A DNA stretch of 64,000 nt from Leishmania donovani (lineage: Eukaryota > Euglenozoa > Kinetoplastea > Trypanosomatida > Trypanosomatidae). Each line of letters starts with the position of its first letter. The first letter of the stretch is position 1. The notes beneath the pieces are model-generated. The model had not been told where the DNA came from, ran no database searches, and was given only the letters and a program-made list of their open reading frames with translations. Made by a program: the position numbers and the translations under genes. The stretch lies in the NCBI RefSeq assembly GCF_000227135.1, contig NC_018256.1:251969-315968 (forward strand), in the 5' to 3' direction. This document shows, piece after piece, positions 50,930-60,323 of the stretch.

Positions 50930-52714
50930 CTACCCAGTCCAGCCCGCGCAACTTAGCAGCGTGTATCGGGCATCCCATGCGGCGCTTCTCCCTGCAGCAC
51001 TAGAGCGTCGCTCCTGCTCCGCCCACTGATGCCGGTAGTACTGCGCCAACCTTACCCGGTCCGTCTTCGCCTTGACCGGCAGCGTGCTCATCTGCCGTCC
51101 ACTTGCCAGACCAGCTCTCGGCTGTACCGTCATTCCGATAGGGGCGTGCATTACGGGAACAAGGCGGCCACTCGTGGGCTGCGCCCGCGCCGTCTGCTGG
51201 GCTTGCCGAGCCGCGTCGACCTGGCGAGCTTGACAGCACGACTGAACAATCATACGGTGATTGTACTCGCCATTATTCGTCACGGCAACGTGAGACGCAC
51301 GCACGATGCGCACATCCTGTGCCTCTCGATACGGGTGCCGGCATTGCGCCGCGTCGAAGTTGCAGCGGGCACATCCGGTGGCGAAACGAGGAACACCTAT
51401 GCTGCACGTTGGAACAAATACGGACGATTTCGCTTTGGGGACAGCGCGCCGAATGGGTGACGGTACGGCACTGCGAGCAGCCCGATAGAGCGGTTGAGCC
51501 GCTGAGCGATAGTAACGCTCAGAAAACGGGTTCGCGCCTCCACTCTGAGCCTGCTCTCCAACGATCGTGCCGTCCTGGCACAGCATCTCGCTGAAGTAGG
51601 GAGGATGTTCACCTTCTGTGCGGGCGAAAGCGGAGCCGTTAGAGGATGTGCCTCCCTCGCTGCCGGCGACACAAGAGCCGCTGTCTTCCACCTTTCTCGG
51701 CACGCGAGCGGCGGCTTCGCTCCACGGTGGCAGTGGCTGCGCAGCACTCTCGTCGCGCAAGGCGGCACCGGCGCCACCACGCTCGCCGCCCTCGGTGCGC
51801 ACGCAGCACGCGGCTGCGGATGGGAGAGCGTGAAACTCGTCGAACGGCGTCTCCCTTGGCAATAGAGGCGCCGTCGAGGAAGATGTCGCGTCGGCGCGTG
51901 AGTGTGACCCTCGGTGCGGCAGTGCTGAGGATAGCATGAGTGCCTGATACTCGCGCATCCACCGTGCTAGACTGGTGCGCTCGGCGGCAGTGAGCTGAGC
52001 GTGCTCGTCAGCTGACGCTGCCGCAGGCTCAGAAGGTGTGGACGACGATGCACCAGAGGCAAGAGTGACCGCACAGTCTTGCGTAGCGTCCGTCCCGCAC
52101 ACAGATGATTCAGCATGGCTCCGCGAAGAGAGCACCGCACCAGAGTGGTGGTCGGCATCAAAACCCTCCGCTGCCCCTGCAACGGTGCCTGCGGCCAAGG
52201 TGCGCGATGGCGTAGACAACGAGGCAGTGGAGGAAGAGGGCGGCGGAGCAGCAGTGGCAGAGGGAGACGACTTGCACAGCTGATTTGCGTCGTTGTTACT
52301 GCGCTTGCCCTCAGGAATGATGGAAGGCAGCGCTGGAGTAACCTGAGTGGCAGTCGCAGAAGCAGCGGTGGGGGTGTCAGCAGCGGACTCAGCGGACGTG
52401 GTGACGACACGGTGGAGCTGAGCCGTATCCGCCATCTCTGATGGAGCCGAGGGGGTGGAGGTTGCAGCCGAGAACCCAGACGCGCGACTCGGCTTCTTGA
52501 CTGAGGAGATTGACGTAGACGTGGTGGAGGAGGCACTGCTGGTCGTGGAGAAGGGCAAAGAGTAGGTGCTGGTGTCCCCCATCATGGCTGCTATTGTCTT
52601 TTCATCGAAGCCCATCTGCTGCAGTGTTGCGCGCACGATGGCAGCATCCACGCCGCCTGCCACCACCCGACGCTCCAGGTACTCTGTGTAGGCCTCCTCA
52701 GCCGACGTCAGCAT
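50930..52714 (-). CDS. HYLS1: HYLS1-like centriole/basal body protein
   Basis: 594 aa. The N-terminal helical segment at about 3-45 (SAEEAYTEYLERRVV; ATLQQMGFDEKTIAAMMGD) has the Leu-Gly-(Tyr/Phe) helix-turn typical of the HYLS-1 box region. The C-terminal block at 550-590 (KTDRVRLAQYYRHQW, then a Trp-Asp segment) aligns with the HYLS1 C-terminal motif of animals (KTDRVARYFEYKRDW in human, from memory). Between them are about 400 low-complexity Ser/Ala/Thr residues and a Cys/His cluster (TGCARCNFDAAQCRHPY) that could bind zinc. HYLS1 is incorporated into centrioles and needed for cilium formation, which fits a flagellate. The start MLTSAEEAYTEY is where homology begins; no AG lies in the tract just upstream. 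Confidence 0.68.
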   Translation of the reverse strand: MLTSAEEAYTEYLERRVVAGGVDAAIVRATLQQMGFDEKTIAAMMGDTSTYSLPFSTTSSASSTTSTSISSVKKPSRASGFSAATSTPSAPSEMADTAQLHRVVTTSAESAADTPTAASATATQVTPALPSIIPEGKRSNNDANQLCKSSPSATAAPPPSSSTASLSTPSRTLAAGTVAGAAEGFDADHHSGAVLSSRSHAESSVCGTDATQDCAVTLASGASSSTPSEPAAASADEHAQLTAAERTSLARWMREYQALMLSSALPHRGSHSRADATSSSTAPLLPRETPFDEFHALPSAAACCVRTEGGERGGAGAALRDESAAQPLPPWSEAAARVPRKVEDSGSCVAGSEGGTSSNGSAFARTEGEHPPYFSEMLCQDGTIVGEQAQSGGANPFSERYYRSAAQPLYRAARSAVPSPIRRAVPKAKSSVFVPTCSIGVPRFATGCARCNFDAAQCRHPYREAQDVRIVRASHVAVTNNGEYNHRMIVQSCCQARQVDAARQAQQTARAQPTSGRLVPVMHAPIGMTVQPRAGLASGRQMSTLPVKAKTDRVRLAQYYRHQWAEQERRSSAAGRSAAWDARYTLLSCAGWTG

Positions 52715-53656
52715 TGTGGGAAGCAACACAGGGAGGGAGATGGGTGTCCCAGGTGCGGGCACTCGAACAGCGCAGTATGTCGTTTATGAGTAGAATATAT
52801 GCGTCCGACCGCGACTCGTTGGATGAGTGCAACGGCGGCCCTGATGTATGGCTAGGCTGTATGTATGCGATTGGGTGAGCCTGCGTGTGAGAATACTCTT
52901 CGTCCGCCGATCTATGGAGGGCGTCTTTGCGCGAAGGCAAAGACTTTACGTCTATGAGGCTTGAGCGCTTCAAGGAGCGCTACTCGCGCGCGCTGAGGAA
53001 GAGGGGCACAGCCCTTTATATGCGCAGAGAAAATCTCGCTGTGCTGTCTTCTGCTTAGTTGCCTTGCCGCGGTGTTGGTGCAATGTGGGGAAAGTGTGCG
53101 AACGGCGAGGCGAAAGACAACGCAGCAGGTAAACGCGAGTGGCCGCACCCTTCAGTGCCAAGGGCGCGGCAGCGTCGACCACAGGACAACGTGAGAAGCA
53201 CACCCTTATGTTGACGATATTGGGAGCATTTTAGTTGATAAATCATGAGAAGAGCCGCGCCCCCTCGACTCCCCGCCCTCTTTTCCGCTATCACACGTAA
53301 CGATCGCGAAAGGGAGGAAAGGGCAGCATCGTCTGTGCTGCACTCCCGTGCGGCAGTGCTCGCGCTACGCCGCTCTTCGCTTCCGATGCACTCAGCCCCT
53401 GCCGCTTGGCTACACATGAAATGCGGGTCTCCTCCTCGGGTGTGCTCCGCTTGGCCTGCCGTTGTTGATTTGTTTTTTCGACGGTGAGGGAGAGGTGTGT
53501 GTGTGTGTGTGTGTGTGTGTTATGAATGATGTGAATGCGATACCTTCCGTTGTGGTTAATGTCTGCGAAAAGCGCGAAAGGAAAAGGGGCAAGCATTGGG
53601 CGTTTGGGCGGTAGAATCTCTGTGGCATTAGGGGCGACGCTTCAGAGCTCGTGCCG
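52715..53656. other. Spacer with (GT)13 run
   Basis: HYLS1-like leader (tract CATCTCCCTCCCTGTGTTGC on the minus strand) and 3' UTR of the acidic membrane protein. GT run at 53495-53520. No gene. Confidence 0.55.
53495..53520. repeat. (GT)13 microsatellite
   Basis: Uninterrupted GT run in the 3' UTR of the acidic membrane protein gene. Confidence 0.92.
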
Positions 53657-55513
53657 TTATGCGTCCTCCCAGTCTGCCTCGTCTTCCCACTCCTCAGTGC
53701 CTTCCGCGAGGTCGTCCGCCGCGGCGGCAGGGTTAGGGTCGACTGCGGCCTTCGCACTAGAGTGAATGCCCTGCTGACGTCGCTGCTCCCGTGCCACACG
53801 CTTCCGGGCATCCTCCTCTGACACCTCCCGCTCTGCCATGGCGTCCGTGAGGGCGAAGCTCTTTGCCAAGTGGCGGATTCGCGAGAACAGCTCCCTCTCA
53901 AAGTCCCGCTTGTCGCGGCGGCTCCACGGCACGGCAGCGGCGAGGTCGTCCTCTTCATCCGCCTCGGCATCGTCCTCCTCCTCCGTGCCGGCCACGTCCT
54001 CGTCGTCCGCCTCGTCCTCCCACTCACTCTCCGCGTCGTCCTCGTCGAAAGCATTGTCCTCCATCCCGACAATGCGGATGTCGCTCGCCGGGTCGCGCCT
54101 GGCGCGTCGCATTTCCTCACGTGAGTAGAAGTGCTGGGCGTTGTCCGCCTGCTGCAGGTACGCCATGAGCTCCGCCTCCTCGTCGTCGTCCTCGGCCTCC
54201 CACCCATCCTCCATCATGTCGGCGCGATCAGCCAGCAGGGCGGCGTGCCCGTTGCGCGCAGTGCCAGGCATAGCAGGATTCGCCCGCACCGCGGGACCCT
54301 CACCGAGAATGCGATCCAGGACCGAGTCATCGGTGTTCATTCGGTCTTCCGCCGGCATATTCATCTTCGATGGGCGCAGCAGCATCGACTGGAAGCGCTG
54401 TGCCTGCCGCTCCATGGCGCTCGGGTAGTCTCCCCCATCCCCCTCATCGTCGTCCCGCTCGTCCATGGGTCTGGTGAGTCCATAATGGGTAGCAGCGTAG
54501 TGAGCGGCGAGTTGAAAGTGCATAGGGTCCACCACTACATCTCCGCCTTCGTCGAGCTCACCGCCATCCCTATCACTCCCGGCCGCATCAATGGAGGAGA
54601 CCGGTGTGGCGTGGCCGGCCTCGCGGTACATGGCAATGCGGCGACTTCGCAGCTTCTCGCGCTCATTCGACATGTCCAGATACTCGAGGGTCTTGATCAT
54701 GATGCTCAGCTGCAAGTCCGCTGCATTTTCGTCTCCGGCATCCGGGATCGAGCTGCCGTAGACGGCGCTGTCGCTGAAGTCGCCGTAGGCGGAAAAGGCC
54801 ATCAGCAGTTCATCCCGCGCGTTCCCTTCCATCGCGGTGGCCAGGTGATAATTCAACGATACATCTGTGGAGTCTGAGCTGGTGGAGCTGTCATCGTCGT
54901 CATCGTACGCGATGCCCGCCTCACGCTGCAGAAGTGCACGCACCAATTTAATGTATTGCTCTCGTTCCCGAATCTCCTCGGTGTTGGCCAGCATGGTGAG
55001 TGCCTCCTTTGCGTCCGAGACTGGTGGCGCTGAGCCCGCAAGTTTCCGTAAAGCGGCTGAAACTGTGGCAGCGGCGGCACCAGCACCGGCGGTGATGGTG
55101 GCAGTGGATGCGTGGCTGTGTGCCGCGCCTTTGGCCTTGCCGCGCGGGAGCTTCTGTCGTGCCTTGACCTTCTCTTCGTCGAACAAGTTTTCTGCGCCTC
55201 TGCCGGTGGCGAAGGCGTCGTCTTCCTCCTCATTGTCACAGCTGCAGATCCGCAGACGTCGCGCAACACGCGACCACCACGACGGGCCGGTGCCCGCCTC
55301 AGATGCTGCACTCTCCGCTCGGTGCAAAGACACATAAAGAAGAGAGCCGCCCAGGACTGCAGACACGCCAAGGGCCACCGCAGTCGCGCCGACAGCAACA
55401 ATGCGGCTGAGCGAGTGGCCCACAGCACTGGTTGTGGAGGTCTGCCGCATCGCTGCAGCGTAGCCGTGTCCCAGCGTAACTGGTAATGCCGGAGAGGAAG
55501 AAGCGCTGAACAT
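53657..55513 (-). CDS. Acidic N-terminally anchored protein of unknown function
   Basis: 618 aa, family not recognised. One hydrophobic segment at about 37-63 (IVAVGATAVALGVSAVLGGS, LLYVSLH) near the N-terminus is preceded by a few basic residues and no acidic ones, so it may be a signal anchor for the ER or mitochondrial outer membrane. The rest is highly charged, with Asp/Glu runs (EEDDAEADEEDD) and ends EEWEDEADWEDA. Residues about 150-210 form a helical stretch (EALTMLANTEEIREREQYIK). It has no enzyme motif. The start is the ATG of MFSASSSP; the four codons further upstream begin with GTG. Confidence 0.75.
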   Translation of the reverse strand: MFSASSSPALPVTLGHGYAAAMRQTSTTSAVGHSLSRIVAVGATAVALGVSAVLGGSLLYVSLHRAESAASEAGTGPSWWSRVARRLRICSCDNEEEDDAFATGRGAENLFDEEKVKARQKLPRGKAKGAAHSHASTATITAGAGAAAATVSAALRKLAGSAPPVSDAKEALTMLANTEEIREREQYIKLVRALLQREAGIAYDDDDDSSTSSDSTDVSLNYHLATAMEGNARDELLMAFSAYGDFSDSAVYGSSIPDAGDENAADLQLSIMIKTLEYLDMSNEREKLRSRRIAMYREAGHATPVSSIDAAGSDRDGGELDEGGDVVVDPMHFQLAAHYAATHYGLTRPMDERDDDEGDGGDYPSAMERQAQRFQSMLLRPSKMNMPAEDRMNTDDSVLDRILGEGPAVRANPAMPGTARNGHAALLADRADMMEDGWEAEDDDEEAELMAYLQQADNAQHFYSREEMRRARRDPASDIRIVGMEDNAFDEDDAESEWEDEADDEDVAGTEEEDDAEADEEDDLAAAVPWSRRDKRDFERELFSRIRHLAKSFALTDAMAEREVSEEDARKRVAREQRRQQGIHSSAKAAVDPNPAAAADDLAEGTEEWEDEADWEDA

Positions 55514-57148
55514 GATTGGAAGCACAAAACCAAAGACAGGTTTCCGCTTCGCGGATGATACGCCGTGTCAAGGTCCTTACCTTCCCTCTGCTGCCGCCGC
55601 GCAAAAGGCTGTTCTGTGTGTCTGTGCGGGCACGCCACAGCACGCACGTGTGTCTCTGGAGGCGAGCACGTCTGCAGTGTCCACTGAGCTGAGGCGCTCG
55701 CTTACGCTAGCTGGTTGGAGGCGGTGCCCTTTACCTTGGGGGAGGGGGGTTCTTGTGTTCGTGCGTGCGTGTGTCCGCCTCGAATGAAGTCCTCCACGAG
55801 GCGTTTGTCCCGCCAGCGGTCTTGCACGAATTCGGCTTGGGTGTCTTGCGGTATCGGCACCTCGTTCTTTCGATCGAAGAGAAGAGAAAGGAGTTACGTT
55901 GCTGAAGCAGCGTCAAGCAGTCTTTGCAGATGTCCGGAGGAGGGAGGGGGCTGTATCTGTGGATGTCTTATGGAGTCCTTAGAGCGAGTGGAAGCAGAGC
56001 TGGAGAAGACGAAGATACGCCGAAGAAAAAAAAATCATGAGCGAAGAGGCCCCGCAAGACCACTGCAGCTGGCTGACGTCGTTGCGTTACCCTGTTCTGC
56101 TCGTTCTCTTGTTAATCACGTCCACTGTGGACGTGGCCGCAGGCAAGGAGAATACGTTGATGCTGTTGGGATTCACAAAAACGGCACGAGGGTGATAGCA
56201 GTCGGCAGAGAGGAAGGGGGGAGAAGGCAAAGTGAGCGGACAGATGCTAACGTCATCAATGAGCCCCGCAACCGCAGGGAAGTATCTCGGTGGCCGAAGT
56301 ACTTACCGTCGCCAGAAACTTCACTTCCGTCAGCGTTGCCCTCCGCACCAAGAGCGCGAACAGATATGAAGAAGAGAAGCAAGGCATAGTCACCAGGCAG
56401 CTGCCGCCTCTCTGCTGCACCTCGTGGCTAAGCCATGAGAGTGCAATGCTCGCATGCGCGGGGTTTTAGTTTCCCCTCTCGGTTAAAGCTCAGCGTACAT
56501 GTGCGTGTGCTTGCGCGTGCAAGCACACGCGTTTGTTTAGCGTGCCGTTTCTCTTTCATTTTCAGTCGCCTGAATCGGGAGGGAATCAGAGAGAAGAGTC
56601 TCCGTTTCGCCTTTGCACGCCTCCTCCGTGGCCACGCGTGCTGAAGCTGGACGAGAGAGAATAAACACGTGCACTCCCTCCTTCTGGTCACGCGTCGCCT
56701 AGCGACTCGCTCGCGCTGTCCACCGCACTCACACGCATTCCACTTATCCACGTCTCGTTCGGCACACTTCTTCTGTGGCACTGGGGCCTCGAACTCACCT
56801 CCCTCCATAGCCAGCGTCTCCGTGCGTTCTAGCCCGAGGATCGCAGTCTGGAAGAGCTGCGTGGCAGTGAGGGACTCCCCTGAATCTGATAGCGAAGGAT
56901 CGCTCTTGCCACGTCTACACCCAGAAGGCCCTGAAGGCGGTGTGTCGGCTGGATGCAATCTCGTCGTGCGCATCGTATGCACATGATCAGGGCAACCAAG
57001 CCGACAAGCTGCCAGTCCGTGTGCACGCGCAACACAGCTGCGTTGGCATGCACTCTAGCAGAAGAAAATACAGCCCCGTGGCGTGTCGTCTTCCCGCGTG
57101 GCAAGCCACCACCCCTGTGAGCACCTCATTGTCTTGTCCCTCCACCGG
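55514..57148. other. Spacer with possible decayed coding fragments
   Basis: No intact gene. On the minus strand at about 56700-56973 one open segment (TATQLFQTAILGLERTETLA, then GGEFEAPVPQKKCAERDVDK) has coding-like composition, but it is followed by UTR-like Arg/Cys-rich sequence and has no acceptor just upstream. It may belong with the small frame at 57149-57421 as remains of one gene. Confidence 0.35.
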
Positions 57149-57421
57149 CTACCCGACGGGCAGCCCTGTCTTCCGAGTTTTTTGAGTGTTCTTGCGACTG
57201 GTGCTGCCCCTCGACGCGGAGAGGGCTGCCAAGATCTTCGGCCCGTTAGTGTCTCTGCTGCCTAGTCCGCCCTTCACTCCCTGAAGCCGTGCAAGACGGC
57301 GTCTGAATTCGCCTGCTGCCGGATTCGGTGCACCCAACATGCTTGACGGTGGCGGTCTCTGTCGGGGTGGTGGCTGGTGAAGCGATGAGCATAAAGCACT
57401 CGTTCCGTTGAGCTGGCGCAT
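57149..57421 (-). CDS. Possible small protein gene, 90 aa
   Basis: Candidate only. A textbook acceptor (CTCTCTCCTCCCCTCTCTTT, then CTGCAG) ends three nucleotides before the ATG of MRQLNGTSALCSSLHQ. The frame then runs through Pro-rich sequence and a basic helical part (GEFRRRLARLQGVKGG; SRGSTSRKNTQKTRKTG) to a stop. The protein has no recognised domain. An A6 run near the end (57180-57185) is a possible frameshift site, so the true product could be longer and reach the coding-like segment at 56700-56973. It could also be the leader of a decayed gene. Confidence 0.35.
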   Translation of the reverse strand: MRQLNGTSALCSSLHQPPPRQRPPPSSMLGAPNPAAGEFRRRLARLQGVKGGLGSRDTNGPKILAALSASRGSTSRKNTQKTRKTGLPVG

Positions 57422-57424
57422 CGT

Positions 57425-57426
57425 CT
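57425..57426 (-). promoter_or_regulatory. Strong predicted spliced-leader acceptor
   Basis: The pyrimidine tract at 57430-57455 on the minus strand ends in CTGCAG and is followed by ACG and ATG. It is stronger than the acceptors of several certain genes. Confidence 0.5.
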
Positions 57427-58527
57427 GCAGAAAGAGAGGGGAGGAGAGAGTGCAGGGAGCGAGAGGGGCGTGTGTGTGCATTGCAGCTGCCATGCTGTGC
57501 GAGCAGACGAGAGGATAAACCCAAGAGGTCACGCAGGCAAGGAGGGGGTGAGTTTTCGGATCATGAGAGCGCAGCACGTCGCGGCCTTGATCCCGGGCCC
57601 TCAGGAGTCGAGCATGACGCGTTTTCTCGACGGCGGCCACTTGCCAGTCTGTGCGAAGCTCAGCAGCGTATGAGAGCGACCTCCTACTTCTCTTCATTGC
57701 CCGCAGATATTTCAAGCCCGATGAAAAATAGGGGTAACGTGGGAAGGGGGGCCGACCCCTCCCCATCCCTCCCCCCTTCCACCACTGCGACGCCTTTTGC
57801 CATGATGTGCGCTGCTGTCAGAAGCACTCTGATACGGACATGAAAACGAAAAGTGGAACCGACCACCGTGAAAGGAAGATAAATAAGTTGTGGCTGCCGT
57901 GCAAAGTGGGCGCCGTGGCAAAGGGGGGCGAGAAAGAGAGAGAAGGGTGAGAGGCAAGCAAGTCTGCGTGATTGTATAGGCCTGCGCAAGCAGGAGCAAG
58001 GGCAGGAGTGCTTGCGTTATGGATATCTGAAAGCGTTGCACCCAGAAGAGAAAAGGGACGCTCGACACACACAGCACAGCGCTAAAAACAAAGAAAAAAA
58101 AGACATGCAGAACAGAAGACACTAGCACGTCGTTGCTCAACGACTTTTCCTTCTGTTATGCGTATACGTGTGTATTGGCTGACTTCGTCACGCTCTCAGT
58201 GCCACGCCGCCCCGCCACAGACTTCGCCACACCCTCTCCCTCTCTTTTATTTTCAGCTCTATCGCGACTGCTACTCGACGTTTCACGAGGACGAACACAC
58301 AGACATACACCTAGCCTCACCTCTCCGTGTGCGTGTGCAGTTGAATGAGTAGGTGTGTGGGCCTCACCATAAGTCACTCGTGGGATCACCTCTCGCTCGG
58401 CTATAAGAAAAGCGAGCAAGAGATGATGAACGAGAGGGCTGAGAAAAGGTGTAGGCGAAAAGTGATGGGAAAGAAAACAAAAGCATAAAGCACAACAAAA
58501 AAAGCGATGCAGGACACCAAAAGAGGA

Positions 58528-58528
<1 letters not shown>

Positions 58529-58565
<37 letters not shown>
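58529..58565. repeat. Interrupted (TA)n microsatellite
   Basis: About 18 TA units broken by one G. It lies in the CPC 3' UTR region. Confidence 0.9.
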
Positions 58566-59300
58566 CTGGGTTTGTGATGGGTAACGTGTGCGCGCGCGAG
58601 CGCGCTTGCAGATGCACGCGCAAAGCTGAGCGTGTAGCGGTAGTGATGGGTTTGATGGACGGAACGGCAGGAGGCGGAAGGAGGAAGGCCATGAGCTGGC
58701 AGACCCACCAATGCCCCTCTTCCTTTTTTTGTGACTCTTCTTCGTGCACCCTGTGGTCCATCTCCATGAAAACGCAGACGCGCGCGCACACGCACGCACA
58801 CGTTACCCACCACACGTCTAAAAGTGGGCGTGCATCCATCTCATGGTTTTGTCTGTGAAGCTTGATTCTTTGCTGTTTTTCTCAGCCTCCTTTCCCGTTT
58901 TACTTTGCTTTGGGGTGGTGTGTGTGTGTGTGTGTGCCCACCTCCGGGGGAAAGGGGGTGGCGAAGACGACACACACACACAAGCACCACACGCGCACGC
59001 AAAAACGAGGACACAAACGAAGAAAAGGGGGTTCGCGTTTGCCTAGAGAGAGAGGAGAGAGCCGCTGATGCTGATATAGAAAGACGTCAAAACAAAAAAA
59101 AAAACGAAAAAGAAGAGAGAGGCGGAGAGAGTTTCGTGAAGCATCCAGGGAAATAAAAAAAGAAGGAAGACAACAAGCACGTTTAGAAAACATCAGAAGC
59201 CACACGTACATGCCGAGACAGAAGCGGGGATAGGCGGAAATGCCGTGACGGTTTCGGTGAGCATAGGGCCCGGCGGAAGGGAACTAGATCGCTCTGATGG

Positions 59301-60323
59301 CTACTCCTGCGCGGGTGTGCCAGCAACGCCGCCGCTCTCAATACCGCACTCATTGCTGCCGCGCTGGATCAGGAAGTAGCCTTTGTCACCCCAGTCGGTG
59401 TTCCAGCTGTTGGCGATCTTCCAGTACGGGACACCGCCTTGGGTTCCCCAGCCGACCAGTTTTACGGCGTGTCCACCGAGAAGGTCACCAGAGACGTGCT
59501 TGTACACTCCACTCTTGTAGCCGACGAAGTCGGAGTACACCTGCATGGTCACCTCCAAGGGGCCGTTGGTCATGAGCTCGATCATGAGCTCCTTCTCGCC
59601 TTTGACGGAGTAAGATGTGCCGCCCTTGTACTTGACCAGATCCATCTCGCTTTTCTCGCAGGTGGTATTGCATTTAGGGGTATCGTAGATGGTGTTCGGG
59701 CAGGGCGGGTACTTGTCGCTGTTCCCGTGATGGCTGCATGGGCCAAAGGGGTAGGGCTGGCAGACCTCCGTCGTTATGCCCACCCACACCCACCACAGCC
59801 ACGCCATCGTCGGAATGCCGCCGTAGCAGCCAAAGCCGCATATGAAGCAGCAGGAGAGAAGGTTGCTGGTCGATATGCGGCGATCCGGAACGCCACCGAG
59901 GGTGCAGTAGCGGTCCGAAATAGCCTCCACCGCGGCGATGGCCCAGCACGAGCCGCAGTTCGATTGGTCACGGATCTCGCTGATTGTCACGCACATGGGC
60001 CAGTGCTCGGCGGCGTCGAAGAACTCTGGCAGGTCTTGCTGCATTTCATCCACAGAGAAGTTGCGGGGAGGAACAGCCTCGGTGCTCATGTCGGTCACAC
60101 CCATCAGCTTGCGCACCTCCTCGAGGCTCTTGCCGCTGACCAGGTAGCCATTATCGGCCGAGGCGGTCCACTGACCCCTCGCCTTTGAGTTGATCTCCGC
60201 CACAAAACTCTTGCCGAGAAGCGGAAAGTCACTCGGCTTGGCGTAGAGGCCGCTCACCGTGGTGGCCAGCAACACGGCAAACACGGCCACCAGGCACAGC
60301 GCAGACTTGGCGCGGAGGGCCAT
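59301..60323 (-). CDS. CPC: Cathepsin B-like cysteine peptidase C
   Basis: 340 aa preproenzyme, papain family C1A, lysosomal. Signal peptide at 1-25, propeptide to about 105. Active site: Gln120, Cys126 (DQSNCGSCWA), His285 (GGHAVKLVGWG) and Asn305 (NSWNTDWG). The occluding loop with His198-His199 (FGPCSHHGNSDKYPPCP) marks cathepsin B and exopeptidase capacity. Two N-glycosylation sequons lie at Asn88 and Asn219. Gly331 in CGIESGG stands where mammalian cathepsin B has the S2-pocket Glu245, which predicts loss of preference for Arg at P2; this is known for Leishmania enzymes. MALRAKSALC is the signal-peptide Met; the frame opens seven codons further. The nearest usable AG upstream is at 60422-60423. 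Confidence 0.96.
   Translation of the reverse strand: MALRAKSALCLVAVFAVLLATTVSGLYAKPSDFPLLGKSFVAEINSKARGQWTASADNGYLVSGKSLEEVRKLMGVTDMSTEAVPPRNFSVDEMQQDLPEFFDAAEHWPMCVTISEIRDQSNCGSCWAIAAVEAISDRYCTLGGVPDRRISTSNLLSCCFICGFGCYGGIPTMAWLWWVWVGITTEVCQPYPFGPCSHHGNSDKYPPCPNTIYDTPKCNTTCEKSEMDLVKYKGGTSYSVKGEKELMIELMTNGPLEVTMQVYSDFVGYKSGVYKHVSGDLLGGHAVKLVGWGTQGGVPYWKIANSWNTDWGDKGYFLIQRGSNECGIESGGVAGTPAQE

Larger units (their letters stand above)
57422..59300. other. CPC 3' UTR region
   Basis: 1.9 kb after the CPC stop. Holds an interrupted (TA)n run at 58529-58565, a TG run at about 58919-58936, and A-rich stretches (58083-58100, 59090-59105). No gene accepted; open frames are Ser/Leu/His-rich UTR translations. 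Confidence 0.55.

Noticed and set aside
58156..58839. 227-aa minus-strand open frame after CPC
   Set aside because: Reads through the (TA)n microsatellite as Tyr-Ile repeats; UTR composition.
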